NCBI RefSeq assembly: GCF_024460475.1
Contig: NZ_JANFYN010000024.1
Coordinates: forward strand, 1-35,935
Direction: 5' to 3'
DNA: 35,935 nt
Origin: Holdemanella sp. MSK.7.32
GTDB lineage: Bacteria; Bacillota_I; Bacilli_A; Erysipelotrichales; Erysipelotrichaceae
Shown piece by piece: positions 23,984 to 33,100 of this stretch. The position numbers and the translations under genes are program-made. The notes under the pieces were generated by a model that saw nothing but the letters and a program-made list of their open reading frames with translations, ran no database searches and had not been told where the DNA came from. Every line of letters starts with the position of its first letter. Positions within the stretch are counted from its first letter, which is position 1.

Positions 23984-24259
23984 GCGTTTTATAAAAAAAT
24001 TTTACAACATTTTTATTATATTTAACAGTACCAATTCTTACTATGGGTTATAACTACAACTTATTCCTTGTATGAGAATACATACTTCATAACCATTCAA
24101 TACGATCCCGCATATAACCTATTTTTAAAACTCACGAAAAAAAGAGAGGATTCCCGTCCTCTCTTTCTCTATGCCAAAAATGGCATTCAATGTACTACTT
24201 GAATTATATATCATGTACAGTTCAAAAACAAATACATAGTATCCATTACTAATAATCCA
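23984..24259. other. gene-free stretch near the probable element end
   Basis: No reading frame is supported. It contains two hairpins, at 24143-24164 and 24171-24186, and an inverted repeat TTGAA...TTCAA (about 24193-24219) near the recombinase 3' end. It is a plausible place for an attachment site, but no second copy is visible to prove it. Confidence 0.4.
24137..24164 (-). terminator. terminator at the left end of the element
   Basis: AGAGAGGA-N6-TCCTCTCT followed by TTTTTTCG on the minus strand, about 95 bases after the recombinase stop. It would stop minus-strand transcription coming out of the element. Confidence 0.8.
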
Positions 24260-25555
24260 CTATACTTTATAAACTATATTCGTAACATCGCCTAATTCAA
24301 AATCATACGTGATATAGCTAATATGAGTCTGAATCAATTTTCGTTTAGTCACACGATCCGCATAGATCAGCTGACGAATTCCCGATTCATCAAATTCTTT
24401 TATTTTCTTGCCAATATCAAAAATCATTTTCTTGACTTTCTTCATAGAAAGGTCATACGTTGTAACATCTATGCTTCCGTTAATATAATCATCTAATATT
24501 TGTGATCTTCTGTCTTTAAAAAACAACAAATCATCTTCTAGCTTTTTTAGCTGTTCGGATGTTTTGTTGCTGTTGATATGCAAACCAAGTGGTATAACAA
24601 TCTGATTAAAGAGTTTATCTTGGTTCACACGTTTATTACATTTTGGACACCAGTAATAATAATAGGTGTGTCTGTATTTGTTTTTTGTTTTTACAGTACT
24701 TACGTGATCGCATCGTTTACCACACTTACAATGTACAATTCCATGAAATAAGTACATTTCCTGATGTGGCATAGATACGTTTCTATGCGTTGCTTTTTCT
24801 ACCGCCTTATCATATAGGTCTTTATCTATAATAGCTGGCACTACATCATCATATTCCACTCCACGATATTCAAATATACCTATATTTCGCTTGTTTATTA
24901 AACAATTCCTGATGAAATACCATTTCTTTTTCATCCCATACGTTTTCTCTAAATATATTCTTAGATCATCAATCCCATATCCCTCATACACATATTTTTG
25001 AGTCATATCCTTGATGATGTCAGCTTCCTCTGGAACAATCTTTAGAACATTTTTATCTCTAGTCCATCCAAATGGATCTCTACCGCCATACGGATATTTA
25101 CCACTTCTTACCATTTGTTCTAAACCCGCAACAGTACGTTCACTTATCACCTCACGTTCCCATTGACTGATTACCGATAAAATACCAACTAACATTCTTC
25201 CATTGGCCGAAGAAATGTCTATACGATCTACAACCGCTACAAGCGAACAGTCATACTCCATTACAGTTTTTATCAATTTATACGTATCTATAACGCTTCT
25301 GGTAAGCCGATCCAATTTAAAAGCAACAATAGTATGTATCTTTCTTTTGTACACATCATCTAACATTCTTTTCATCTCAGGTCTTGAAAGATTTTTAGCA
25401 GAATATCCATCATCCTTGTAAATCTTCACTTCATCATTTGGAAAATATAAATCAATATATTTTCTGCACTGTACTTCCTGATCTCCTAAACCATATCCAT
25501 TGTGTGCCTGATCGAAAGTCGAAACACGCAAATACATTGCAACAAATTTTGTCAT
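24260..25555 (-). CDS. large serine recombinase (integrase)
   Basis: This 431-aa site-specific recombinase has a resolvase-type catalytic domain (1-145) with nucleophile Ser12 in YLRVSTFDQ, FKLDRLTR and the SERT motif. A recombinase DNA-binding domain (about 155-255, GRDPFGW) follows, then a zinc ribbon with Cys276, Cys278, Cys303 and Cys306, and a coiled-coil tail. It probably integrates and excises the surrounding element. The frame begins at 25579, but GGAGG lies six bases before the ATG at 25555 (MTKFVAMYLR). It sits at the side of the element facing tRNA-Trp, as integrases usually do. Confidence 0.93.
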   Translation of the reverse strand: MTKFVAMYLRVSTFDQAHNGYGLGDQEVQCRKYIDLYFPNDEVKIYKDDGYSAKNLSRPEMKRMLDDVYKRKIHTIVAFKLDRLTRSVIDTYKLIKTVMEYDCSLVAVVDRIDISSANGRMLVGILSVISQWEREVISERTVAGLEQMVRSGKYPYGGRDPFGWTRDKNVLKIVPEEADIIKDMTQKYVYEGYGIDDLRIYLEKTYGMKKKWYFIRNCLINKRNIGIFEYRGVEYDDVVPAIIDKDLYDKAVEKATHRNVSMPHQEMYLFHGIVHCKCGKRCDHVSTVKTKNKYRHTYYYYWCPKCNKRVNQDKLFNQIVIPLGLHINSNKTSEQLKKLEDDLLFFKDRRSQILDDYINGSIDVTTYDLSMKKVKKMIFDIGKKIKEFDESGIRQLIYADRVTKRKLIQTHISYITYDFELGDVTNIVYKV

Positions 25556-25631
25556 AAAAAACCTCCATAGGCTCACCATGGTAACATAATCAGATTTCCA
25601 TTAACTATATACTCACAATTCTTTTTAATTA

Positions 25632-25910
25632 TCAATCTTGGTATATTTGTTCCTTTAAAAGTTCTTCCTTTTCAGCATCTTCAGGATGTAAACTAAAATA
25701 TCTTTCATACAATTCCACATGTAATGGAGTCATTTCTTTAGTTGCAAAAACATCTATTCTATCCTTATAAGTCATGATATGTAGTTCCTCTATATTTAAT
25801 AATTTCAACAATTCACATAACACATCACTTAATTCATCTATATCCGTTTTTATAACATAAGATTTTTGTAGTTTTCTTGATAGTCTCTTCGATTTCTTTT
25901 CTTGTACCAT
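25632..25910 (-). CDS. hypothetical protein, 92 aa
   Basis: I do not recognise the family. The N-terminus is strongly basic (KKSKRLSRKLQKS), and the rest is acidic with LSDVLCELLKLLNIEELHI and a Glu-rich end. No membrane segment or signal peptide is visible. The ATG is preceded by AAAGG at slightly long spacing. It lies between the recombinase and a terminator/inverted-repeat region, in the same direction as its neighbours, and could be an accessory of the recombinase; that is a guess from position alone. Confidence 0.6.
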   Translation of the reverse strand: MVQEKKSKRLSRKLQKSYVIKTDIDELSDVLCELLKLLNIEELHIMTYKDRIDVFATKEMTPLHVELYERYFSLHPEDAEKEELLKEQIYQD

Positions 25911-25962
25911 ATAACATCAACCTTTCATACATATCAATCATACAAAAAAAGAATTATTTGTC

Positions 25963-25990
25963 ATCGACCGAAATTTCAAAATCGGTCGAT
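25963..25990. repeat. perfect inverted repeat upstream of the 92-aa gene
   Basis: ATCGACCGA-N10-TCGGTCGAT has nine-base arms and no T-run on either side. It lies about 55 bases upstream of the 92-aa gene, so it may be an operator or a recombinase-related site rather than a terminator. Confidence 0.6.
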
Positions 25991-26004
25991 AGTAAAGCAA
26001 AAAT

Positions 26005-26037
26005 TAAAAAAAGCTATTTCATATAATATGAAATAGC
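26005..26037 (-). terminator. terminator after the RM/80-aa transcription unit
   Basis: GCTATTTCAT-N5-ATGAAATAGC followed by TTTTTTTAATTTTTG on the minus strand. Confidence 0.88.
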
Positions 26038-26077
26038 CGGCTATCCAAATTTGTTAGGAAGATGAACAGCTCTAACA

Positions 26078-26320
26078 TTATAACTTTCGACTGTTCACCT
26101 GTCTAGCTTTATTCATTTGAACAACTTCATTTGCTTCTTCTTCAGTACGATACACTTTCGATTCACGCACTCTGATACCAGAAGGTCCGTCATTGCCATT
26201 ATTTGTAGCAAATTTAATTGTTACAAATCCCCCACTTGAACGTATGAAAGTCGCTTCTTTTACGAAAACTGAACTAGAAACAAAGTATACTTTGTCCCCT
26301 TCTTTATATTTTGATACCAT
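26078..26320 (-). CDS. hypothetical protein, 80 aa, SH3-like
   Basis: The start YKEGDKVYFVSS and the alternating strand pattern up to KFATNNG suggest a small SH3-like beta barrel, followed by a short helix near the C-terminus (EEEANEVVQMNKAR). The family is not recognised. AGGTGG precedes the ATG. It follows the specificity subunit by 36 bases and ends before a terminator, so it may belong to the restriction-modification operon. Confidence 0.6.
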   Translation of the reverse strand: MVSKYKEGDKVYFVSSSVFVKEATFIRSSGGFVTIKFATNNGNDGPSGIRVRESKVYRTEEEANEVVQMNKARQVNSRKL

Positions 26321-26356
26321 TTTCTATCCACCTGATTACATTATATACTAATAGAA

Positions 26357-27454
26357 TCACTTCAACAATAAATCCGAAGATTCACATGTGGATTCAAGAT
26401 ATTTCAAATACTGAATATACTTCTTTGCCATTATCTTTCGTCCACATTCTTCCATGAACTCATAATCTGGTTCATTGTTATCATCAACTGGAAGCATAAT
26501 CTGTAATTTATTTGCTCTTGCAGTTCCAAGCTTTCTACTGTAACCAAATGATTTACTTTGCATTGAAATAGCTGTTGCTATAAAAAGTCCGACATACATA
26601 TTTTCATCAGCTTTTGAAATGTGAATTTTTCTACAATCATTTCCCATAACTGACCAATAAGGATGATAAAAAGCCAATCCAACAGCACCATTTCTATTAA
26701 ATGCAATGTAATCTTTATCAAATGTATCATTTTTATTCGATACAAAATATCCAATGCCATTATTTTGGCTACCAGATGTAATATATGGAATGTCACCTTC
26801 TACTCGTTCCATAGCATAAATATCTCTTCCTGATTCAACTTTTCCTAACTTTGAAAGTCTACAAGGCTTCCACTCTCTCGATTCTAAGTTGAAGTTCTCC
26901 CCACCCACTTCGGTATTTTTCATATCATCAACACCGAGTTTCACAAGACGTTGTTCTACATATTCCTGATACTGTTTGCGTTTTGCTGTCATCAATTCTT
27001 TCATGTAATCTTCCATAAATTGATAATCTGGTTCATCATTATCATCAACAGGGACAACAATAATTTGTCTGAGCATTCTTCGTTCATTGAATTTATATCC
27101 ATAACAATATTTGTTTTTCTGTTGTAAAATAATGGTTTTAAAAAAGAGCAATACATATTGATTATCTTCATGATTTTTCAAATGTAATCTTTTTACATCG
27201 TCAGTAAAAATACATTCATATGGATGATAAAATCCAATACAGGGGGCACCATTATAATTAACACCTAACACATTGTTATCTAATGAACTATTTTCATTAT
27301 CAACAAATCCTGTAACACCATTCATATTATCTGTTGCACCTATAAATGGTCGTGTACCATCAATTTTATCTGCATTGGTTAATCGTTTCCCTGAGCCTAC
27401 ACTAAAAATATCTTCAAGAAAAAATTCTTTCCAATCTCTATCACTCAGTTTCAT
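26357..27454 (-). CDS. restriction-modification specificity subunit (HsdS/BcgB-like)
   Basis: This 365-aa S subunit has two target recognition domains (about 1-165 and 185-365). They are recognisably duplicated: NGAPCIGFYHPYE and NGAVGLAFYHPYW, then PVDDNDEPDYQFMEDY and PVDDNNEPDYEFMEEC. Each reads one half of a bipartite DNA site, and a helical spacer lies between them. The open frame begins with a GTG at 27463, but AGGGGGTG places the start at the ATG at 27454, overlapping the end of the RM subunit by 14 bases. Its size and its pairing with a fused nuclease-methylase resemble BcgI B. Confidence 0.88.
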   Translation of the reverse strand: MKLSDRDWKEFFLEDIFSVGSGKRLTNADKIDGTRPFIGATDNMNGVTGFVDNENSSLDNNVLGVNYNGAPCIGFYHPYECIFTDDVKRLHLKNHEDNQYVLLFFKTIILQQKNKYCYGYKFNERRMLRQIIVVPVDDNDEPDYQFMEDYMKELMTAKRKQYQEYVEQRLVKLGVDDMKNTEVGGENFNLESREWKPCRLSKLGKVESGRDIYAMERVEGDIPYITSGSQNNGIGYFVSNKNDTFDKDYIAFNRNGAVGLAFYHPYWSVMGNDCRKIHISKADENMYVGLFIATAISMQSKSFGYSRKLGTARANKLQIMLPVDDNNEPDYEFMEECGRKIMAKKYIQYLKYLESTCESSDLLLK

Positions 27455-27884
27455 CCAATTCACCCCCTGTAAACAGGTACTCGCGATTTTGCATTACCAT
27501 AGAAAATTCAAAACTGAGATAATCGCCAATCGCTTTTTCAAAATCGGATTCCGTCGGAATTTCATCATTAAAATAATAAAAACTATGTAACCATTCATCA
27601 TCAGGTTGCACCGTTGATTCTACACAGAACTTTGAAGGTGCTTCAACACGACCATTCCATACATCAAGAAGATGTTGCTTCTTATCTTTCGCACTGTCAC
27701 CTTCAACAAGTCCAACATGTGCCCTCACTTCATATCCATCTTCTCTGAAATCAATAAACTTGCACAACTTGTCTTCTGGATGTGGTTCATGTGCTGTAAA
27801 TACAGCAATAACCGGATTTGTACCTACACCATAAAATGTATCAGTATTACAAGTAATCACACCTTCCAATGTATGTTTTTTCAT
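27441..27884 (-). pseudogene. 3' part of the frameshifted restriction-methyltransferase subunit
   Basis: This part continues the same protein in another frame, from AEQAFKASIMKKHTLEGVI onward: YGVGTNPVIAVFTAHEPH, then EDKLCKFIDFREDGYEVR. These are the C-terminal parts of the N6-adenine methylase domain of HsdM/BcgI type. The ATG at 27884 is an internal methionine, with no good ribosome binding site. The frames join if one A is restored in the A-tract at 27917-27920. Confidence 0.85.
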
Positions 27885-29359
27885 GATACTTGCTTTAAAT
27901 GCCTGTTCTGCTTTTGTTTTCCTGTCATAGATGACTGCGGAACGATTACAGCAGCTCTTGCACCAACTACAAGAGAATCAAGTAGATGTTCAACAAATGA
28001 AAGCTCATATTGCAAAGGATCGTCTTTAGTCCCCTGACTATATGGTGGATTCATCATACCAACAGTTGCACCTTTTAACTGCACCTGTGCAGGATTCTGC
28101 TTCAAAAAATCCTGACACCAAATATTACTGTTACCATCATCACGAAGAATCATATTTGTACAAGCAATCGCAAACATATTACTCTGTAATTCATAACCAT
28201 GCAGTTGTTTTTTTCGGATGTTCTTTCTCCTTGTTTCATTCTCTGTAGCTGAAATCATATGGTGCATTGCTGCCACAAGAAATCCAGCAGTCCCACATGT
28301 AGGGTCAAGAATAATATCATCCGGCTGTACATTCAATAAGTCGCAGAATAATTCACAAATATGAGCAGGTGTAAGCACAATACCAAGGGTTTGACCGTCA
28401 CCACCTGAATAACTCATAAATTCCCCATAAAAGCGACCAATAAAATCCTCTGCTGATGATTTATATTTGATATTATCAAATACATTAGTCTTCAAGAACT
28501 CAGCATAATATTTCAATGGTGTCTTTTTCAATTTATCATCAATTTCATTCAGTCTAGCACTAGTCTTAATAATAGCAAACTCACTCATGAGTTTATCACG
28601 CTTTGCATCCGGTCCGACATTAGAACGCTTCAAGCGCTTCTGGATTGCGTTATAAATCTTCTCACCGTCTGTCTCAACGTCATCTCCTGTCAATGAACTA
28701 ATTGAAAAGCTTCCACTTTCAATTTCATCCAACGCCAGCAAAATACCCGATACAACCAACGGTTTGTCTTGATCTTTCAAAGAACCGTATGTACGAAGAT
28801 ATTCATGAAGTGTTTGTGCATCTTTCAGAATTTGCTCAGTTGTCTTCTCGACATCAGTCTTTTCTTTCAGAACATTTCTCAAGTAATATTCATAGATATT
28901 CTGGGGGTTGAACATTGTAAATGATTCAACGTCTTCCAGTTCGATATATCCTTCTCTATCGTCAACATACAGAGGTGTAATCTTGTGATGCTTTGCATCT
29001 CCCGATACACCAATAGCAAAAACCTTCTTAAACGAGCTGTTCTGTGCTATATGCTTTGCGTAGAAATATGCTCCATTCACTGCATAGTCAGTGATTGCTT
29101 TTGTTGCTGTGTCAATGAGTGCTGTATCAGTTAATTTTATATGTTTATCTAAATCTGCTTTATCCTCTATGACAATTACAAAGTCATTTACAACAGCTAC
29201 ATACTCAGGATAACCAGCATTTCCTGTTCCACGCTTAGAAGCGGTGGAAAGAGCTTCGTCAATCTCTTTTACATCACTTCCCTGTGCTGTAAACTGTATC
29301 TTGCACTTATCCAACTGAGAAGCAACCCATAAATCGGTTTTTACTTCTTTCTTTGCCAT
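27881..29359 (-). pseudogene. BcgI-like fused nuclease-methyltransferase subunit, 5' part (frameshifted)
   Basis: The 492 aa before the shift contain an HSDR_N-like nuclease domain with P51-E52 and E65-D66-K67 (VIVIEDKA), which is a PD-(D/E)XK pattern. A helical linker follows (about 150-300), then the adenine-methylase domain with motif I DPTCGTAGF (352-360) and motif IV NPPY (437-440). Joined to the next frame, the protein would be 639 aa, close to BcgI A, in which one chain both cuts and methylates. This explains the absence of a separate hsdR. The last correct residue is about K481 (MTGK); a single missing A then moves the frame. If the shift is real, methylation and cleavage are both off, unless slippage restores them. 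Confidence 0.88.
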
Positions 29360-29529
29360 TTATAAATACATCCTTTCTTTTTTCGTGGATATATGGATAA
29401 TTCATTAAGTCATCCACACATTACATAAAATCTACTGCTTCTGTTGATTCTCTGCATCTAATCGACATATTCATACTCGATATTTTGATCTTCGATTATT
29501 TTCCTACCCAACAAGACGCACATCTCATT
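29360..29529. other. gap between resolvase and RM genes
   Basis: No gene is supported. The stretch is AT-rich and holds the ribosome binding site of the RM gene (AAAGGATG); a clear promoter is not seen. Confidence 0.4.
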
Positions 29530-30171
29530 CTAATCAGTACTATTCATTAATTTAATTTCACGAACATATTTAAAATACGTTGATTTTTTCATATTGAGTT
29601 TTCTCATTAACTCTAGACTCTTGATTTTGCCATCTTTCACGTTTTGATATTCTTTTTCAAAGTCAGGCAAACTCATAACACGATGTCTGCCATAATTATC
29701 CCACTCGCCACGTTCTTTCATTGCAATCAAGCCTTCCTGCTGCCTTTTCGTTTTTCTTTGCAACTCAGTTTCGGCTAACATTGCATAGACATCAATAATG
29801 ACCTTATTAATTGTTTCAACAATCAGCTTATTCATCGCATCCGTGTCTGGTAAATCTGTTGTGGTTGTAGGTATATCCAGAATCATTACACGTATATTAT
29901 GTTCATCATAATAACGTAATTCATTTGATATGGCTTTCTTATCTCTAGCTAGACGATCTAACTCATAAATGATTAAGGTATCACCTTCACGTAACACATC
30001 CTCTTTAAGCACTGTATATCTAGGTCTGTCAACCGTCCTGCCAGACATTTTGTCTACAAATACTTTTTCAAGTTTATAATTTCTGCTTTTGCAGAAATCT
30101 TCAATTCCTTTGATTCCACGCTCTAAATTTTGTTCCTTCGTGCTAACACGATGATATCCGTAAAACATCAT
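29530..30171 (-). CDS. small serine recombinase (resolvase)
   Basis: This 213-aa resolvase/invertase has an N-terminal catalytic domain (about 1-140) with nucleophile Ser10 in YHRVSTKEQN, then VDKMSGRTVDRPRY and YELDRLARDKKAI. A C-terminal helix-turn-helix (about 170-207) includes ELMRKLNMKKSTYFKYVR. It lacks the long C-terminal domain of the integrase 4 kb away. It probably resolves multimers or cointegrates of the element. GGAGG precedes ATGATG. A palindrome-rich stretch directly upstream looks like its res site. Confidence 0.9.
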   Translation of the reverse strand: MMFYGYHRVSTKEQNLERGIKGIEDFCKSRNYKLEKVFVDKMSGRTVDRPRYTVLKEDVLREGDTLIIYELDRLARDKKAISNELRYYDEHNIRVMILDIPTTTTDLPDTDAMNKLIVETINKVIIDVYAMLAETELQRKTKRQQEGLIAMKERGEWDNYGRHRVMSLPDFEKEYQNVKDGKIKSLELMRKLNMKKSTYFKYVREIKLMNSTD

Positions 30172-30194
30172 TTAACCTCCTAATTTTAACAAAA

Positions 30195-30275
30195 AAAGGT
30201 CTATAAATAAATAGACTAGTCTATAAATAAAAAATAGGACATTAATAGACTGCTTTATATCTATCTATATCCTAG
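30195..30275. promoter_or_regulatory. res-like site upstream of the resolvase gene
   Basis: Two direct copies of GTCTATAAATAAA (30200-30212 and 30219-30231), a perfect palindrome TAGACTAGTCTA (30212-30223), and a further TAGAC at about 30249 are packed here. Resolvase subsites normally consist of inverted short motifs upstream of the resolvase gene. Confidence 0.5.
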
Positions 30276-30300
30276 TGCATAAATGTATACAATTATGATC

Positions 30301-30912
30301 CTAATTTTTTAGAATTATTTTATTCCCATCTGCAAACTGTATATCCGTTAAATTTAATGAGTTCAAATAATTCTGTTCCTTTATTTGATCTTCCTTTTTT
30401 ATTTTCTTGTACCAAGCTTTTAAAGTGCCATTCCAAAAATATCCATTTTCTTTAAGTTTCTCTTTTTCGGAATAACAATTATATACATTTACAATCAAAT
30501 AATTTTCATTAATATCCTTATTTGGGTTAGGTGAATATATCTTTATAAACTTTAATATTTTATTATGGTCAGTAGTCAATCTTGGCATATTCTTAATATC
30601 TGAGACAGACACAACATTTAAATCCAATGCAGAATACAAAAGCTTTTGAAAAATTTCATAAAATGCATCACTATGATCTGAAGTATGGCGATTACACCAA
30701 TCAATATGGTGAGACACTTCATGCAAAGTGGTACAAATCAGATTTGCATTTGTCTTTGCACTTGTCTTTGGAACAAAAACACGTATGATATGAGTTCTCA
30801 TATCATAATCCCCAGCAAAAGACTTCCTATCATCATTTAGAAAATTTAATTTAAACCATTTATAATTTTCTCTTTCATAATTAAATTTCGCATTTTCAAT
30901 TATTTTAATCAA
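30301..30912 (-). CDS. HExxH metalloprotease-like protein with a C-terminal DUF5710-like segment
   Basis: This 203-aa protein has the zinc motif TTLHEVSHHIDW (His64, Glu65, His68), with possible third ligands His76 or His80, in a SprT/gluzincin-like context. Its C-terminal segment YFWNGTLKAWYKKIKKE (about 157-173) resembles the DUF5710 motif found in conjugative-element proteins. No signal peptide is visible, so it acts in the cytoplasm. The frame opens with TTG at 30912 and no convincing ribosome binding site, so the start is uncertain. It lies behind topB in the same direction. It may cut a repressor or a host protein, but no target is visible. Confidence 0.7.
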   Translation of the reverse strand: MIKIIENAKFNYERENYKWFKLNFLNDDRKSFAGDYDMRTHIIRVFVPKTSAKTNANLICTTLHEVSHHIDWCNRHTSDHSDAFYEIFQKLLYSALDLNVVSVSDIKNMPRLTTDHNKILKFIKIYSPNPNKDINENYLIVNVYNCYSEKEKLKENGYFWNGTLKAWYKKIKKEDQIKEQNYLNSLNLTDIQFADGNKIILKN

Positions 30913-30958
30913 CGTCTGTTTAACTAAAAATTCACTCGAAATATAACATTCCTCTTAC

Positions 30959-30977
30959 TTAAGGCAAGTTGCCTTAA
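30959..30977. repeat. palindrome after topB, shared with the TnpB-like gene
   Basis: TTAAGGCAA-G-TTGCCTTAA is followed by few T residues on the minus strand. A near-identical palindrome stands behind the TnpB-like gene at 34287-34309. Confidence 0.7.
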
Positions 30978-30979
30978 TT

Positions 30980-33097
30980 CTATTTTTTATTCAACAGCTG
31001 TGTTTTAAAAGTAGGATATTTTCTTCCGTTGAATTCATGCGGTTCTGAAAGAATATCAAGACCTGCTGTATAAGGCACTCCGCTTTTATTTACTAAATCG
31101 ATCTTAGGCAGTTTATGAGCAAGCAATGCTTCTACTTTTTTATTTGTAAAATGGTATTCTGCACCGAAAATCTTTTGCTTTTCATAGAGTGCGAACGAAC
31201 ATTTTTCTCTATCCTCTTTACTGTGCGTAAAAAATAAACCTTTTGCACTTTTAAATGCATAAACAGGTTGGTTGCACCATGGACAGCATCCTAAAGATTC
31301 AGGTTCATTTTTAAACTGAGATTCTGGTATTTCCTTGTTGCTTGCATTTTCAAAGTACTGATTTAAAAATGCAATCGCATTTTGAACACATTCATCTACT
31401 GTGATTTTTGAATTGTATACTTTTTTTAGGTCTTTTTGTAGTTCTACAGTACGCTGTGGTGAAAGGTCAAGATTTGATTTATTTAAAAATTCAACCATGT
31501 ATCTGCCTTTATCTTCAATCGAATATACATTGTCAGTCAGACTGATGTATCCCGTCTGGATCGCTTTATCAATAATTCCTGATCGAGTTGCTTCTGTTCC
31601 AATTTCACAACCACTCAGTAATGCCTTATATTCATCATCTTCTGTATCAGTGACCTTTTTGAATGGATGGACCATCCAATTACCAAGGCTTTCAACTGTA
31701 TATGGTTTAGGTGGCTGTGTTTTCTTCTCTACTGGTTTAAAATCAACATCTAAAGTTTGATTTATCGACAACAGTGGAATAGCTTTATCAACTGAATCCT
31801 CCCCATAAACACGCATCCATCCTTTTGATTTAACAGCTTGACCCTTGATTTTTAAGTCATTTTGGAACTGTCTGCCAACGTGAATCGTTGCTTCTGTTTC
31901 TGTAACGATACAAGGTTCTTTCCAAAAAACAGAATTAAAGCGGGCAAAGATAGCCTGATATACCATCTTTTCATTTGATGAAAAAGAATCATAATTTGCT
32001 ATTTTATCAGTCGGCATTAATGCAGAGTGAGATTCGATTTTAGAATCATCGAAAATTCGTTTTGAATCTTTAAATAACAGAACATTGTTCTTGTCATGTA
32101 CTTCCAACAAGTGAAGAACAGTCTGCTTTTCATTTTCACTCAGATATTCTGTATTGGTTCTTGGATATGTAACAAAACCTTTTTCATATAAACTCTGAAC
32201 AACTGCTAAAGTTTCAGCAGGCTTTAGTTTAAATTTCTTCCCACAGAAACCTTGTAATTTACTCAAGCTGAACAGCTTGGGACTTTGTTTTTCGACATCC
32301 CTTGTTTGAATATCTGTTACGATACCTTTATTAGAATTTAGATCGTTACAAATCAAATTGATCTTGTCCTTCTCGTTCAACGCAAATTTATCCTTTAAAG
32401 ATAGTTTTAATCCATTAACATTCGATTCAACCGCATAATATTTTTCGGGAATGAAATGTTCGATTGCAACTTGCCTGTTATATATTTCAATGACGATTGG
32501 ACAGATTACTCGCCCAATGTTTAACAGACTGTTCGCTTTTGATGAAACATCTCTTGTTAAATTGATACCTAGAAGCCAGTCCACATACATACGTGCAACA
32601 CCTTCGTTGTATAAATTATTGTATTCTGAATCAACCTTACGTTGGTTGAGCTGTGTAACAATCGTTTTATCTGTTTGATCTGGCAACCAAAGTCGAGTGA
32701 TGCGTTTTGATCTATCCTTTAACCCGAAATGTAAAATCAAACGTACAATAACCTCACCTTCCCGGTCTGCATCTCCTGCACAAATGATTTCATCTATTTT
32801 ATTATCGTTAATCAAAGTACGAATTAAATTAAACTGGTCTTTGGCACCTTTATCCTTTTTCAACTGGAATTTAAAAGGATTAGGATAGAATGGTAAATTC
32901 TCATTCCATTTGATTTTTTTACCAAAATAACTATCCATATCCTGCAATGTCAGCAAATGTCCATATGCATAGGTCACGATATAATTTCCAACAGTGATAT
33001 AGCCTTTATTGTTCAAAGCCTTTGTGTTCTGGCTTTTGCTAATCGCAGTAGCTATCGTTCTTCCCAAGCTTGGTTTTTCTGCAATAATAACCTTCAT
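30980..33097 (-). CDS. topB: DNA topoisomerase III
   Basis: This 705-aa type IA topoisomerase relaxes and decatenates DNA, and is commonly carried by conjugative elements. The TOPRIM domain holds Glu7 (MKVIIAEKPS) and the acidic DADREGE (Asp109, Asp111). The catalytic tyrosine is Tyr311 in GFVTYPRTNTEYLS. The C-terminal part has a CPWC half of a zinc motif, with only one further Cys nearby. The gene is coupled to the preceding nuclease-like gene: its ribosome binding site GGAGGT lies within the last codons of that gene, and the ATG is three bases after its stop. Confidence 0.96.
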   Translation of the reverse strand: MKVIIAEKPSLGRTIATAISKSQNTKALNNKGYITVGNYIVTYAYGHLLTLQDMDSYFGKKIKWNENLPFYPNPFKFQLKKDKGAKDQFNLIRTLINDNKIDEIICAGDADREGEVIVRLILHFGLKDRSKRITRLWLPDQTDKTIVTQLNQRKVDSEYNNLYNEGVARMYVDWLLGINLTRDVSSKANSLLNIGRVICPIVIEIYNRQVAIEHFIPEKYYAVESNVNGLKLSLKDKFALNEKDKINLICNDLNSNKGIVTDIQTRDVEKQSPKLFSLSKLQGFCGKKFKLKPAETLAVVQSLYEKGFVTYPRTNTEYLSENEKQTVLHLLEVHDKNNVLLFKDSKRIFDDSKIESHSALMPTDKIANYDSFSSNEKMVYQAIFARFNSVFWKEPCIVTETEATIHVGRQFQNDLKIKGQAVKSKGWMRVYGEDSVDKAIPLLSINQTLDVDFKPVEKKTQPPKPYTVESLGNWMVHPFKKVTDTEDDEYKALLSGCEIGTEATRSGIIDKAIQTGYISLTDNVYSIEDKGRYMVEFLNKSNLDLSPQRTVELQKDLKKVYNSKITVDECVQNAIAFLNQYFENASNKEIPESQFKNEPESLGCCPWCNQPVYAFKSAKGLFFTHSKEDREKCSFALYEKQKIFGAEYHFTNKKVEALLAHKLPKIDLVNKSGVPYTAGLDILSEPHEFNGRKYPTFKTQLLNKK

Positions 33098-33100
33098 GAG

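Noticed and set aside
26357..29359. A type I restriction system missing hsdR
   Set aside because: The N-terminal PD-(D/E)XK domain on the methylase subunit and the lengths fit a BcgI-like fused system, which needs no separate hsdR.
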